A DNA stretch of 64,000 nt from Rhodopirellula bahusiensis (lineage in GTDB: Bacteria; Planctomycetota; Planctomycetia; Pirellulales; Pirellulaceae). The position numbers were made by a program, and so were the translations under genes. The notes beneath the pieces were generated by a model. The model made no database searches. It had not been told where the DNA came from and was given only the letters and a program-made list of their open reading frames with translations. Location of the stretch: the NCBI RefSeq assembly GCF_002727185.1, contig NZ_NIZW01000001.1:1-64000 (forward strand), written 5' to 3'. Within the stretch, counting starts at the first letter, position 1. Every line of letters starts with the position of its first letter. Of this stretch, positions 43,534 through 51,457 are shown piece after piece.

Positions 43534-45024
43534 ATGAAGCCTCACGATTTCAACGCCAACGACACGTTTTCCCCCGCCGATCATTGGGGCGAACCCGTCG
43601 AGCCTCCGACGAAATTGCAGGCCTCTCCGCAAGCCAGCAACCACGAAAAGGCCGCGGCGGATGAACCGTCCGACTTGGTCGATTCGCCTTCCATGCTGTC
43701 GAAGATCGTGACCTCCGTCGGTCCAATCGGGCTGGGACTGGTCCTATCCGCCGTGTTTTACGGCGTTGTCTTCGGAGCCAATTGGGGCCCACTGAACCGA
43801 TACTTTCTCGGGCACCCGGTCGCTGTTGCCGCCGCGATTTTGTTTTGCGTCGCAGTCGCCATCCTCGCCGTTCGCGCCTTGCAAGTCGCTCGCGATCGAC
43901 ATCAACTGGAATTGCTTCGCGACGAAGATTTGATGGCTCACGCGACTGGTGTCGCCTCGGATTCACCCGCGCAGCGATGGCTCCAGCAGAACGACGCTGG
44001 CGCAATCGCTCGGAATTGGCGAAAAGCCTTGCGGTCACTTCCATCAGCCACTCGAAATTCGTTGCTGGTCCGTCGCCTGAACGAAGTGCTGGGGCGTCAA
44101 ACGCATCGCACGGGAACCGGAGACCTGCCGCAAGACTTGCGGGAACTGTCCGAGCGCGACGCCGATGCGGCTCATGACTCCTTTGGCTTGATCCGCATCA
44201 TCGTGTGGGCCATTCCAATGCTTGGTTTCTTGGGCACGGTTATCGGGATCACACAAACGCTCGGCGGATTGGACTTCACCGATGGGACTGCCGCGGTGGA
44301 TCGATTGAAGAGCGGTTTGTACGTCGCCTTCGATACCACAGCGCTTGGATTGGTGCTGTCGGTTCTCGCGATTTTCCTGCAGTTCCCCGTCGAACGTTCT
44401 CAACAAAGCTTGCTCGCCAACGTTGATCTGCGAGTTCGCAATTTGGTCTCGGAAGCTTTGCCCAGCGACGATGCCGGCGACAGCCAAACCGCTCTGGTCA
44501 CGCAGTTGTGCGATGGCATCCGAGTCGCGGTGCAAGAGTCCCTTGCCACGCAAGCCAAACTGTGGCGGGAAACAATCGAAGAAGCCCAAGCGTCGTGGCG
44601 AACTCAGCACAACGAAGGTTCCGAACAGTTCCGCAAATTGATGCAAGCGTCATTGCAACCGGCGCTGACCAGTCACGCGGACCGGATCGAAGCCACCGTG
44701 TCTCGGTTGGACACGATCGGAAACGGCGTCAGTCAAACGTTGCAAGACCAAACGAAGTCTTGGAACGATGCGATGCACGCGACCGCTGTGGAAGTGCAAA
44801 CGCATCGCCGCACCTTGATGACTCACACCGAAGCTATGACCGCACTCGCGGCTCAGCAAGGCATGCAGGCACAACCGGAAGCGTCTGTCGTTGAACTGGA
44901 TCCGGTGATGGGGGATGCGATGCGAACACTCGCACGTGCCGTCGATTCATTGTCGCAACGATTGCCTGCGGCAAAAGCTCCCAGCGGACGTGATGACTCC
45001 ACCAGCAAAAGGCGTGCGGCATGA
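43534..45024 (+). CDS. MotA/TolQ/ExbB-like channel protein with long tail
   Basis: 496 residues with an AAGGAG ribosome-binding site before the ATG. Four hydrophobic segments are seen: about 62-84 (VGPIGLGLVLSAVFYGVVFG), 93-115, 224-245 (IIVWAIPMLGFLGTVIGITQ) and 269-292 (LYVAFDTTALGLVLSVLAIF). The last two carry the MotA/TolQ/ExbB signature (GFLGTVIG, AFDTTALGL). A helical tail of some 200 residues follows, probably a coiled coil. Relatives form a proton-driven five-subunit channel with ExbD-type partners. The next two genes encode such partners, overlapping by ATGA. Confidence 0.88.
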   Translation: MKPHDFNANDTFSPADHWGEPVEPPTKLQASPQASNHEKAAADEPSDLVDSPSMLSKIVTSVGPIGLGLVLSAVFYGVVFGANWGPLNRYFLGHPVAVAAAILFCVAVAILAVRALQVARDRHQLELLRDEDLMAHATGVASDSPAQRWLQQNDAGAIARNWRKALRSLPSATRNSLLVRRLNEVLGRQTHRTGTGDLPQDLRELSERDADAAHDSFGLIRIIVWAIPMLGFLGTVIGITQTLGGLDFTDGTAAVDRLKSGLYVAFDTTALGLVLSVLAIFLQFPVERSQQSLLANVDLRVRNLVSEALPSDDAGDSQTALVTQLCDGIRVAVQESLATQAKLWRETIEEAQASWRTQHNEGSEQFRKLMQASLQPALTSHADRIEATVSRLDTIGNGVSQTLQDQTKSWNDAMHATAVEVQTHRRTLMTHTEAMTALAAQQGMQAQPEASVVELDPVMGDAMRTLARAVDSLSQRLPAAKAPSGRDDSTSKRRAA

Positions 45025-47138
45025 GTCGGCGACGCGCCTCGCTGTCTCCTTCGTTGTTCCCGTTCCTCGCGGTGCTGGTCTGCACGCTGGGTACCTTGAT
45101 CCTGTTGCTGGCTCTCGTGGCCGAAAAAGCTCAGGACACCTCGGTCCCGCAAGTTGCTCAGCAAGCGGAAGCGGTAGCATCGACGATCGACCCTTCGGAT
45201 GACGAAAAGACTTCGTCCGAGGATGAGTCAGGTGACGCGCAAGCAGATTCTGATGCACCGCCAGCCATGACCGCGGCGTTGGCTCAACAGTTGTTGGAAG
45301 AAGAACAATTTCGCGTCGAACAATTGGTATCACATCGAGAAAAGCAAACCAGCAAAGTCGAACGACGTCGTGACGAACTGACTCAAGTTCAAACGGCCGC
45401 GAAAAAACTGCGTGATCGGCTGAAGCAACTCAGCGATGAAGTTGATGCAGCGATCGCTCCCGATGATGCCACCAAAGTCGACGAACAAGCCATCGTGATG
45501 ATGCGTGAAGAGATGGAAACGCTGCGCCGCGAAATTGCCGAACTCGAACACGTCAAATCAGGCGAAAAACCTCGCGTCGTCATCGTGCCTCACCGCGGTC
45601 CCAACGGAACGGCTCGCCGGCCCGTTTATGTGGAGTGCACCGAAGTCGGCGTCACGATCTGGCCCGAGAACACTCGCATCACACACACACAATTGTTGGC
45701 TGGCGTTCAATCTGGATCGCCTCGTCGCAATCCACTTGACGCAGCTCTTCGAGTGTTCCGGCAACACGCGATGCAAAATTATGGCGACGGAGTTCCACCG
45801 TACCCGTTGCTCATCGTTCGTCCCGATGGCATCGAGACATTTGTGACCGCCCGAGCTGCGATGCAGGATTGGGATGACCAATACGGATACGAGCTGGTTC
45901 CCGCAGAAGTGGACCTGGCGTTTCCCAAACCCGACCGAGTCTTGAAACCCAAGATGGAGTTAGCCGTTCATGAAGCCGCCAGCCGCAACATTCAACAGTA
46001 CATCGGCGAAAGTCGTGGCGGCCGGGGAGGCAATGGCAACGGAGACGGCCTGCAAAGCTTGAACGGCGGCTCGACGCTCGGGGGTGCTTCGTCACGACCG
46101 TCCGGCAACGGTTTCGCGAATGCGGATGCATTCAGTGCCAAACCAAGTGGTGGCTTGGGACCCGGTGAAGGAAGCGGCAACGGTGAACTCACCAACAATC
46201 CGTACGCTGGCCAACCCAGCGGAGCCACATCGCAACTCAGCAGCGACTCAAACTCACGCATGCAACCGGCTCAAAAACCGTTACCAGTTCTTTCGGCTCG
46301 TTCGCTCGATCGCCAAGCACGTGCCAACGGCTTCATGCCGTCTCGTGATTCAGGCCCGCCATTGCCCGCCGGCGGACTGGCGGAACCAATTCCGGGATCC
46401 AGTCAATCCAGCTTCGGCGCGGTCAATTCGCGATCTGATGCTTTGAACGACTACTTGGCTCAAAAAGACAATCCGCTGTTGGGTGATCCACAAGGCGACA
46501 CCAGTCGCGATCCGTCCGCAAGTTCGGGATCGATGAGCGATCCATCCGCCGACGGCACCGACGGCGAATCCACCGCCGACGAAACCGATCCGGATTTCCG
46601 CGGCTCCAGTTCGCCGGTCAACGGCGAGCAAGTCGCTGGCATGCAGCAATCGACCGGCGGCCAATCGGCCTCCGCCTCCGTTTCCCAATCGTCGGCCTCG
46701 CCACCATCGTCGAGCCAGGCACCTGATTCAGCCAATCAGCCACCGCCAAGCATGAACATGCAGTCGCAACAGCAACCATCCGCAACGGTGCGCCGCGAAG
46801 GCAGAGACTGGGCGCTGCCACGTTCGATGGCCGGCATCAATGGAACTCAGGTCGTGCGTCCGATCGCGATGGTTTGCCACCACGATCGATACGAGTTGGT
46901 TCAAAACAATGTCGTCGTTGCAACGTTCCCCTTCGAGAACAGTTCGGTTCACAAAGCGACCATGCAATTGGCGACTGCGGTTCACGACCGAGTGGACGGT
47001 TGGGGAGCGACGCTTCCCGGAGGCCGCTGGCAACCTCGACTCGATGTATTGGTGGCACCGCATGCCGATCAACGTTTTCATGAACTGCAGACGTTGATGC
47101 ACGACAGCGGTGTGGAAATCACGCGGAGGGTTCGATGA
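45021..47138 (+). CDS. ExbD-like membrane protein with coiled coil and long variable tail
   Basis: 705 residues, ATGA overlap with the previous gene. One N-terminal transmembrane helix (LFPFLAVLVCTLGTLILLLA) in the ExbD/TolR position. A coiled coil (about 95-190), then a segment VVIVPHRGPNGTARRPVYVE and later AVDLAF-like beta parts. Roughly 330-590 is low-complexity Ser/Gly/Pro/Gln. A C-terminal domain (VRPIAMVCHHDRYELVQNNV) closes the protein. It lacks a recognisable peptidoglycan-binding domain. It is the stator-like partner of the channel protein and longer than classical ExbD. Confidence 0.75.
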   Translation: MSRRRASLSPSLFPFLAVLVCTLGTLILLLALVAEKAQDTSVPQVAQQAEAVASTIDPSDDEKTSSEDESGDAQADSDAPPAMTAALAQQLLEEEQFRVEQLVSHREKQTSKVERRRDELTQVQTAAKKLRDRLKQLSDEVDAAIAPDDATKVDEQAIVMMREEMETLRREIAELEHVKSGEKPRVVIVPHRGPNGTARRPVYVECTEVGVTIWPENTRITHTQLLAGVQSGSPRRNPLDAALRVFRQHAMQNYGDGVPPYPLLIVRPDGIETFVTARAAMQDWDDQYGYELVPAEVDLAFPKPDRVLKPKMELAVHEAASRNIQQYIGESRGGRGGNGNGDGLQSLNGGSTLGGASSRPSGNGFANADAFSAKPSGGLGPGEGSGNGELTNNPYAGQPSGATSQLSSDSNSRMQPAQKPLPVLSARSLDRQARANGFMPSRDSGPPLPAGGLAEPIPGSSQSSFGAVNSRSDALNDYLAQKDNPLLGDPQGDTSRDPSASSGSMSDPSADGTDGESTADETDPDFRGSSSPVNGEQVAGMQQSTGGQSASASVSQSSASPPSSSQAPDSANQPPPSMNMQSQQQPSATVRREGRDWALPRSMAGINGTQVVRPIAMVCHHDRYELVQNNVVVATFPFENSSVHKATMQLATAVHDRVDGWGATLPGGRWQPRLDVLVAPHADQRFHELQTLMHDSGVEITRRVR

Positions 47139-48205
47139 GTCGACGCAGACGCACGACACTGGAACTCGGTCACGATGCTTTCTTGGACATCGTCGCCAAC
47201 CTCGTTGGAATCCTGATCATCCTCGTGGTGGTCTTGGGAACCCAAACGCAGCGAATCACCCATGCGCTCACTTCGCCAGACGAAATCGCTCAGAAACCAG
47301 GCGACCTCGTCTCGCCCGAAGGCATGCCGCTACCAGAACCAAAACTGGCAAGCGATTCCCAAATTTCGCGACTCGCACAAACCGCGATGCGAGCCGCGGC
47401 GGCGCAGCGTGAATCGATGCGTCTGGAAAACATGGTCAAGCGATATGATTTGGAATTGGAACAAGCCAAACGGGAACGCGGTGCCTTGCTCGACCTGCTG
47501 ACGCTCGCCGAAGAAGCTTGGGAGAAGAAGCAAAAGCAGCTCGACCAAGACAATGTCCAAGCCGCGAAACTCGGCCGTGAAATGCGAGAAGTCAGCTCGG
47601 AACTGGCAACTTTGGCCGGCACCAAGGAACGTCTCGAAAATCAAGAAACACCCGTCGTTGCGGTGGAGCACTTGCCGACACCGATGGCGAAAACCGTTTT
47701 CGGCGATGAGATCCATTTGCGTTTAAAAAGCGATCGCTTGTCAGTCGTCCCGATCGAGCCATTGTTGAAAGCTATCAAGGAAGACTTCGGACGCGTCATC
47801 CGTGGTTCGCGAGACGGACGCTCTTCCTCCGCCGTCGGCCCCATCCGCGGATACGTCGCCCACTATGCGATGGACAAATCGACTGGTCGAGTCTCCCAAG
47901 GCGGAAAGACCTCCATGGGCACGCGAGTTCAATTGGCTGGCATGGTGATCGAGCCACTGGAAGAACCTCACGGTCAACCGATCGATCAAGTGCTCACGAC
48001 AAGTCGGTTGCTGGATGTGGAATTGGCCGGACGCGATCCATCCAAAACCACCATTACAGTCTGGGTTTATCCCGAAAGCTTTGCCGCATTCCGGATGCTG
48101 AAAGAGCACTTGTACAAACGTGGTTTTGCGACCGCCGCTCGCCCGCTTCCATTTGACCGGCCAATCTCTGGCGGCCCCGGTGGTTCGCGATCTCAGGCGC
48201 AGTAG
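47135..48205 (+). CDS. Second ExbD-like membrane protein
   Basis: 356 residues, again overlapping its upstream gene by ATGA. A single N-terminal helix (DAFLDIVANLVGILIILVVV) matches the ExbD pattern including an acidic residue before it (HDAFLD). A coiled coil follows (RYDLELEQAKRERGALLDLL to about 180) and a C-terminal domain of about 150 residues with SRLLDVELAGRDPSKTTITV. Two unlike ExbD-type proteins with one ExbB-type protein suggest a heteromeric motor. No defence or transport cargo gene is adjacent, so its task is open. Confidence 0.8.
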   Translation: MSRRRRTTLELGHDAFLDIVANLVGILIILVVVLGTQTQRITHALTSPDEIAQKPGDLVSPEGMPLPEPKLASDSQISRLAQTAMRAAAAQRESMRLENMVKRYDLELEQAKRERGALLDLLTLAEEAWEKKQKQLDQDNVQAAKLGREMREVSSELATLAGTKERLENQETPVVAVEHLPTPMAKTVFGDEIHLRLKSDRLSVVPIEPLLKAIKEDFGRVIRGSRDGRSSSAVGPIRGYVAHYAMDKSTGRVSQGGKTSMGTRVQLAGMVIEPLEEPHGQPIDQVLTTSRLLDVELAGRDPSKTTITVWVYPESFAAFRMLKEHLYKRGFATAARPLPFDRPISGGPGGSRSQAQ

Positions 48206-48223
48206 CCAGCGAGACCCGATCGG

Positions 48224-49138
48224 TCACTGCCCAGCTTCCATCTCGACCAATGTTTGCTTGACGATCGCGGCCGAGTTCCGAAACGCGGATTCCTCGTCTT
48301 CTGACAATGTCGGATGAAGAATCCGAGTGACTCCTTCGCGGCCGATGACTGCCGGCAACGAAAGACAAACGTCTTCAACGCCCAGGTATCCATCGACCAA
48401 CACACTGACCGGCATCGTATGGCGAAGGTCATATGCGATGCTGTCCAGAATGGTGATGGTCGCCATCGCGATGCCATAAGACGTGTGCCCCTTCAATCGA
48501 AACACCTCGTATCCCATCGCTTTGGTTTCCTCGAACATCCGTCTCGAAGTGTCGCTGGGATAAAACCGTTCGCCCCCGGTCATCGCGATCGACGAAGCCG
48601 CGAATTGTGTGTCGCCGTGCTCGCCCAAGATGTACGCCCGGATGTCTTGGGCGTGAATTTTCAGCTCCGTCGACAACAGCGCACGGTAGCGAATGCTGTC
48701 GACCAAAGTGCCGGTACCAATGACACGCTTGGGGTCAAATCCAGTCAGGCGGATCGTTTCATACGCGAGCGCGTCGACCGGGTTGCTGACCATGATCACA
48801 ATCGCGTTCGGGCTCGCTTTTGCCAAAGCCGGCATCCAGTCACGCAGGATGGGCATGTTGTCGATCCCCATCTCCAATCGTGTTTGGTTCGGGTACCGAA
48901 ACGGAACCGACGCGGTGAAAATGATCACGTCGGAGTCATTCGAGTCAGCGATGTCCCCGGCGTAGATTTTCATGTTGCTGTCGACGAGCGCCGCGGCGTG
49001 CGTCAGATCCAAAGCATCGCCTTCGGCCTTCTCTCGCGAGCGGTTGAGCAACAACAACTCGTTGGCCAAAGGATTGATGGTCAATGCAAACGCAATCGCG
49101 GACCCGACCCGTCCCGTGCCAACCAATGTGATCTTCAT
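48224..49138 (-). CDS. Lactate/malate dehydrogenase family enzyme
   Basis: 304 residues from the ATG at 49138. The Rossmann motif GTGRVGSA opens it. Catalytic residues are in place: D147 and R150 (LVDSIRYR), H174 (GEHGDTQ) and R87 (the LDH R109 equivalent). The position that decides lactate or malate (LDH Q102) is R81 in PFRYPNQTR, as in malate dehydrogenases. The acidic residue after beta-2 that usually binds the NAD ribose is Asn32 in LLLLNRSREKAEG, so cofactor preference is unclear. The overall sequence is closer to L-LDH. It reverses lactate/pyruvate or malate/oxaloacetate. It stands alone, convergent with the ExbD-like genes. Confidence 0.85.
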   Translation of the reverse strand: MKITLVGTGRVGSAIAFALTINPLANELLLLNRSREKAEGDALDLTHAAALVDSNMKIYAGDIADSNDSDVIIFTASVPFRYPNQTRLEMGIDNMPILRDWMPALAKASPNAIVIMVSNPVDALAYETIRLTGFDPKRVIGTGTLVDSIRYRALLSTELKIHAQDIRAYILGEHGDTQFAASSIAMTGGERFYPSDTSRRMFEETKAMGYEVFRLKGHTSYGIAMATITILDSIAYDLRHTMPVSVLVDGYLGVEDVCLSLPAVIGREGVTRILHPTLSEDEESAFRNSAAIVKQTLVEMEAGQ

Positions 49139-49299
49139 GCGATTCGTCCTTTGCGATGTCGAGTTCAATTCATTCTACCGCTGTCTCGGGTATCCGAACG
49201 AAGCAGGCATCATCCATCAATGCCCTGCATCGCGGGAACGTCGCGAACGGCGTCAATCACGGCACTGACGCGGAAGCAGGAAGCGAGAAACGAAAAAAA

Positions 49300-49325
49300 G
49301 GCCAGCAACCCGAAGATTGCTGGCC
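49300..49325 (-). terminator. Terminator after the YTV gene
   Basis: Stem GGCCAGCAA / TTGCTGGCC with an 8-nt loop followed, on the minus strand, by a T-run (plus-strand AAAAAAAG at 49293-49300). It ends the YTV-protein transcript. Confidence 0.85.
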
Positions 49326-49388
49326 TCTTTCGAACTCACGCGAACGTGAGAGATCGTTCTAATTCGACGATTTGTCGAAGACCGCTAT

Positions 49389-51146
49389 TCAGCAGCCACA
49401 GCCCGATGCGACTGGTGCGGCCGAACCGCAACCGCTGCATCCGCCGTTGCCAGCAGCCGATCCACATCCGCTCGAAACGGGAACTTCAACCGTTTGAGGA
49501 ACCATGATCGTCTTGGTGACTTCGACTTCTTTTTCAACTTGGACTGGCACGCAAACGGTGTAGTCTTCGGTCTTGGCTTCTTCAACTTGGTCCATCACGG
49601 TGACCGTGTAAGGAACTTCTTCGGTGACAGTGTCACACTCGGTGACGGTGTACTCACGAGTCTTGGTTTCAGGAACCATGACGGTGACTTCACGAGTGCG
49701 AGCTTCGGTCGTCATGGTCGTTTGAGGAACCATGCGAGTGCGAGCTTCGGCGACCATCGTGCACACTTCTTTCGAACGTGTACGAGTTTCGCTGGTGTAG
49801 CTGGTGCGTTGCTCTTTGCGAACGCGTTGCTCAGTGCGGCACTTGGTGACCTGGTACTCTTGCGTGCGTTGTTCTTGACGGCAACGACGAACAGCAATTT
49901 GACGAGTGCGAACTTCGCGAGTCATGCGAGTCACTGGAACCGTACGAGCACGAGTTTCCATGCGGCACTTAGTGACGTTGACCATACGGGTCTTCGTTTC
50001 GTTGCGGTACTTGCAAACCGACACGGGACGAGTGCGAGTTTCAGTGCGGCACTTGTTCACAGTGTAGGTGTAAGGAACTTCCGAACGCTCGCTCACGTAT
50101 TCGGTATAAGGAACTTCTTCGGTGACCAAGTTAGGAACCCAAACGCGTTTGGTGATCGTTTGAGTGCATCCGCCACAGCTGCTGCCGCAACCGCATGCGT
50201 CGCTGCAACCGCCACATGATCCGCATCCGCCACAGCTCGATCCACAACCATTGCTGGCAGGAACTTCTTCTGTCACACACTGGTAGCTACCCAGGTCTTT
50301 GCTGACCGTACGGGTCTTCGTCACGGGAACGCTTTTGCAAACGGTACGTGAAGCAGTCAACGTTTCGGTGTAAGGAACTTGAACCGTGTAGGTTTGCTCA
50401 ACAGTTTCGGTGTAAGGAACGCGAACCGTGTAGGTTTGTGCAACTTGCTCGGTGTAAGGAACACGAACGGTGTAGCTACGCTCAACGTTTTCAGTCACTG
50501 GAACGCAAACCGAGTAGTTCTTCGAGACCATTTCGGTGTAAGGAACGTTGACGGTGTAGGTGCGAGTCGCGGTTTCGGTGTAAGGAACACGAACCGAGTA
50601 AGGAACTTCCACTTCGGTCGTCACTGGGACTTGGACCGTGTAGGTTTCTTCAACGGTGCTCTTTTGAGGAACCATGACCGTGTAAGACTGTTCGACTTCA
50701 GTCGTCACAGGAACTTGCACGCTGTACTCTTCCGTCTTGGTCGATGGGACCATGACGGTGTATTCCTCAGTCTTGACGACTTGGCGAGGAACTTGCTTTG
50801 TCACGGTACGAGTGCGAGTTTCGGTGCGAGGAACCGACTTCACAACGGTGTAGTTGCGTTGACGAGTTTCTTGCTTCATTTCGGTCACGGTGACCGTCTG
50901 CATTTCGGTGACCTGTTGAGGCACCATGATCGTTTGAGTCGTCATGGCTGGGCCACAACCTTCAGCCACTGCGGCGGGAGCTGCTGCAGCGACAGGAGCA
51001 CCTTCGGCTGGCGATGCGGAAACAACGGCACCACATCCGCCACAGGCGGGAGCGGGGACAGGTTCGCCACAACATTGTGCGTTGGCGGTCGTGCCGTAGG
51101 CCATTGCGGTCAAAGCAATCGCGAAAGAGTAAAACAACTTCTTCAC
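49389..51146 (-). CDS. YTV-repeat, Cys-rich cell-wall protein
   Basis: 585 residues from a GTG at 51146, chosen because GAGGTAA lies just before it and a signal peptide (VKKLFYSFAIALTAMAYGTT) follows; the frame reaches 51338. After cysteine-rich Ala/Gly segments come many short beta repeats of the form xYTVxVPYTEx (TYTVRVPYTETVEQTYTVQV), the planctomycete YTV domain. A central Cys cluster (NGCGSSCGGCGSCGGCSDAC) and a second YxVxxCRxExR-type repeat series (RTVPVTRMTREVRTRQI) follow, then a Cys-rich end (SSGCGSAAGNGGCSGCG). I recall such proteins being found in the R. baltica cell wall, where disulfide bonds may cross-link them. Confidence 0.92.
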   Translation of the reverse strand: MKKLFYSFAIALTAMAYGTTANAQCCGEPVPAPACGGCGAVVSASPAEGAPVAAAAPAAVAEGCGPAMTTQTIMVPQQVTEMQTVTVTEMKQETRQRNYTVVKSVPRTETRTRTVTKQVPRQVVKTEEYTVMVPSTKTEEYSVQVPVTTEVEQSYTVMVPQKSTVEETYTVQVPVTTEVEVPYSVRVPYTETATRTYTVNVPYTEMVSKNYSVCVPVTENVERSYTVRVPYTEQVAQTYTVRVPYTETVEQTYTVQVPYTETLTASRTVCKSVPVTKTRTVSKDLGSYQCVTEEVPASNGCGSSCGGCGSCGGCSDACGCGSSCGGCTQTITKRVWVPNLVTEEVPYTEYVSERSEVPYTYTVNKCRTETRTRPVSVCKYRNETKTRMVNVTKCRMETRARTVPVTRMTREVRTRQIAVRRCRQEQRTQEYQVTKCRTEQRVRKEQRTSYTSETRTRSKEVCTMVAEARTRMVPQTTMTTEARTREVTVMVPETKTREYTVTECDTVTEEVPYTVTVMDQVEEAKTEDYTVCVPVQVEKEVEVTKTIMVPQTVEVPVSSGCGSAAGNGGCSGCGSAAPVASGCGC

Positions 51147-51397
51147 TGGGGTTACCTCAAAGGGTTCGAAAAGAGCGAGGGCCATTGCAATGTTGTGCCC
51201 CTCAGCCTGGACTGTTGATTTGCCGGAGCTCGAGTCGAACTCCACGTCGCAACTTATATAACTCGCACCCGGGGGGATCGAAGTTGTTTCCTTTCGGGTA
51301 ATTCGAATCAAGTTGGGAAACCTCGCCGATCGCGTCATCCCTGCCGGTTATGACGATTGCATGCAAGCCGGAGGTGATCATTGCGGTGTACATCACG

Positions 51398-51429
51398 AAA
51401 AAACCCCGCCGGGATGAACCGACGGGGCT
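51398..51429 (-). terminator. Terminator after the dockerin/cadherin-like gene
   Basis: Minus-strand stem CCCCGTCGG / CCGGCGGGG (one G-T pair, one shifted base) around a short loop, followed by TTTTTT. It lies about 29 bp after the stop of the gene at 51458. Confidence 0.8.
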
Positions 51430-51457
51430 TTCGTTATTCAATCGTTTGAAATCAAAC

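Noticed and set aside
43534-48205. A Zorya-type defence system
   Set aside because: Only the motor-like genes are present. There is no ZorC, ZorD or ZorE and no OmpA-type domain in the ExbD-like proteins.
49494-51218. Long plus-strand frames opposite the YTV gene
   Set aside because: They mirror the repetitive YTV sequence; the minus frame has signal peptide, ribosome-binding site, terminator and family features.
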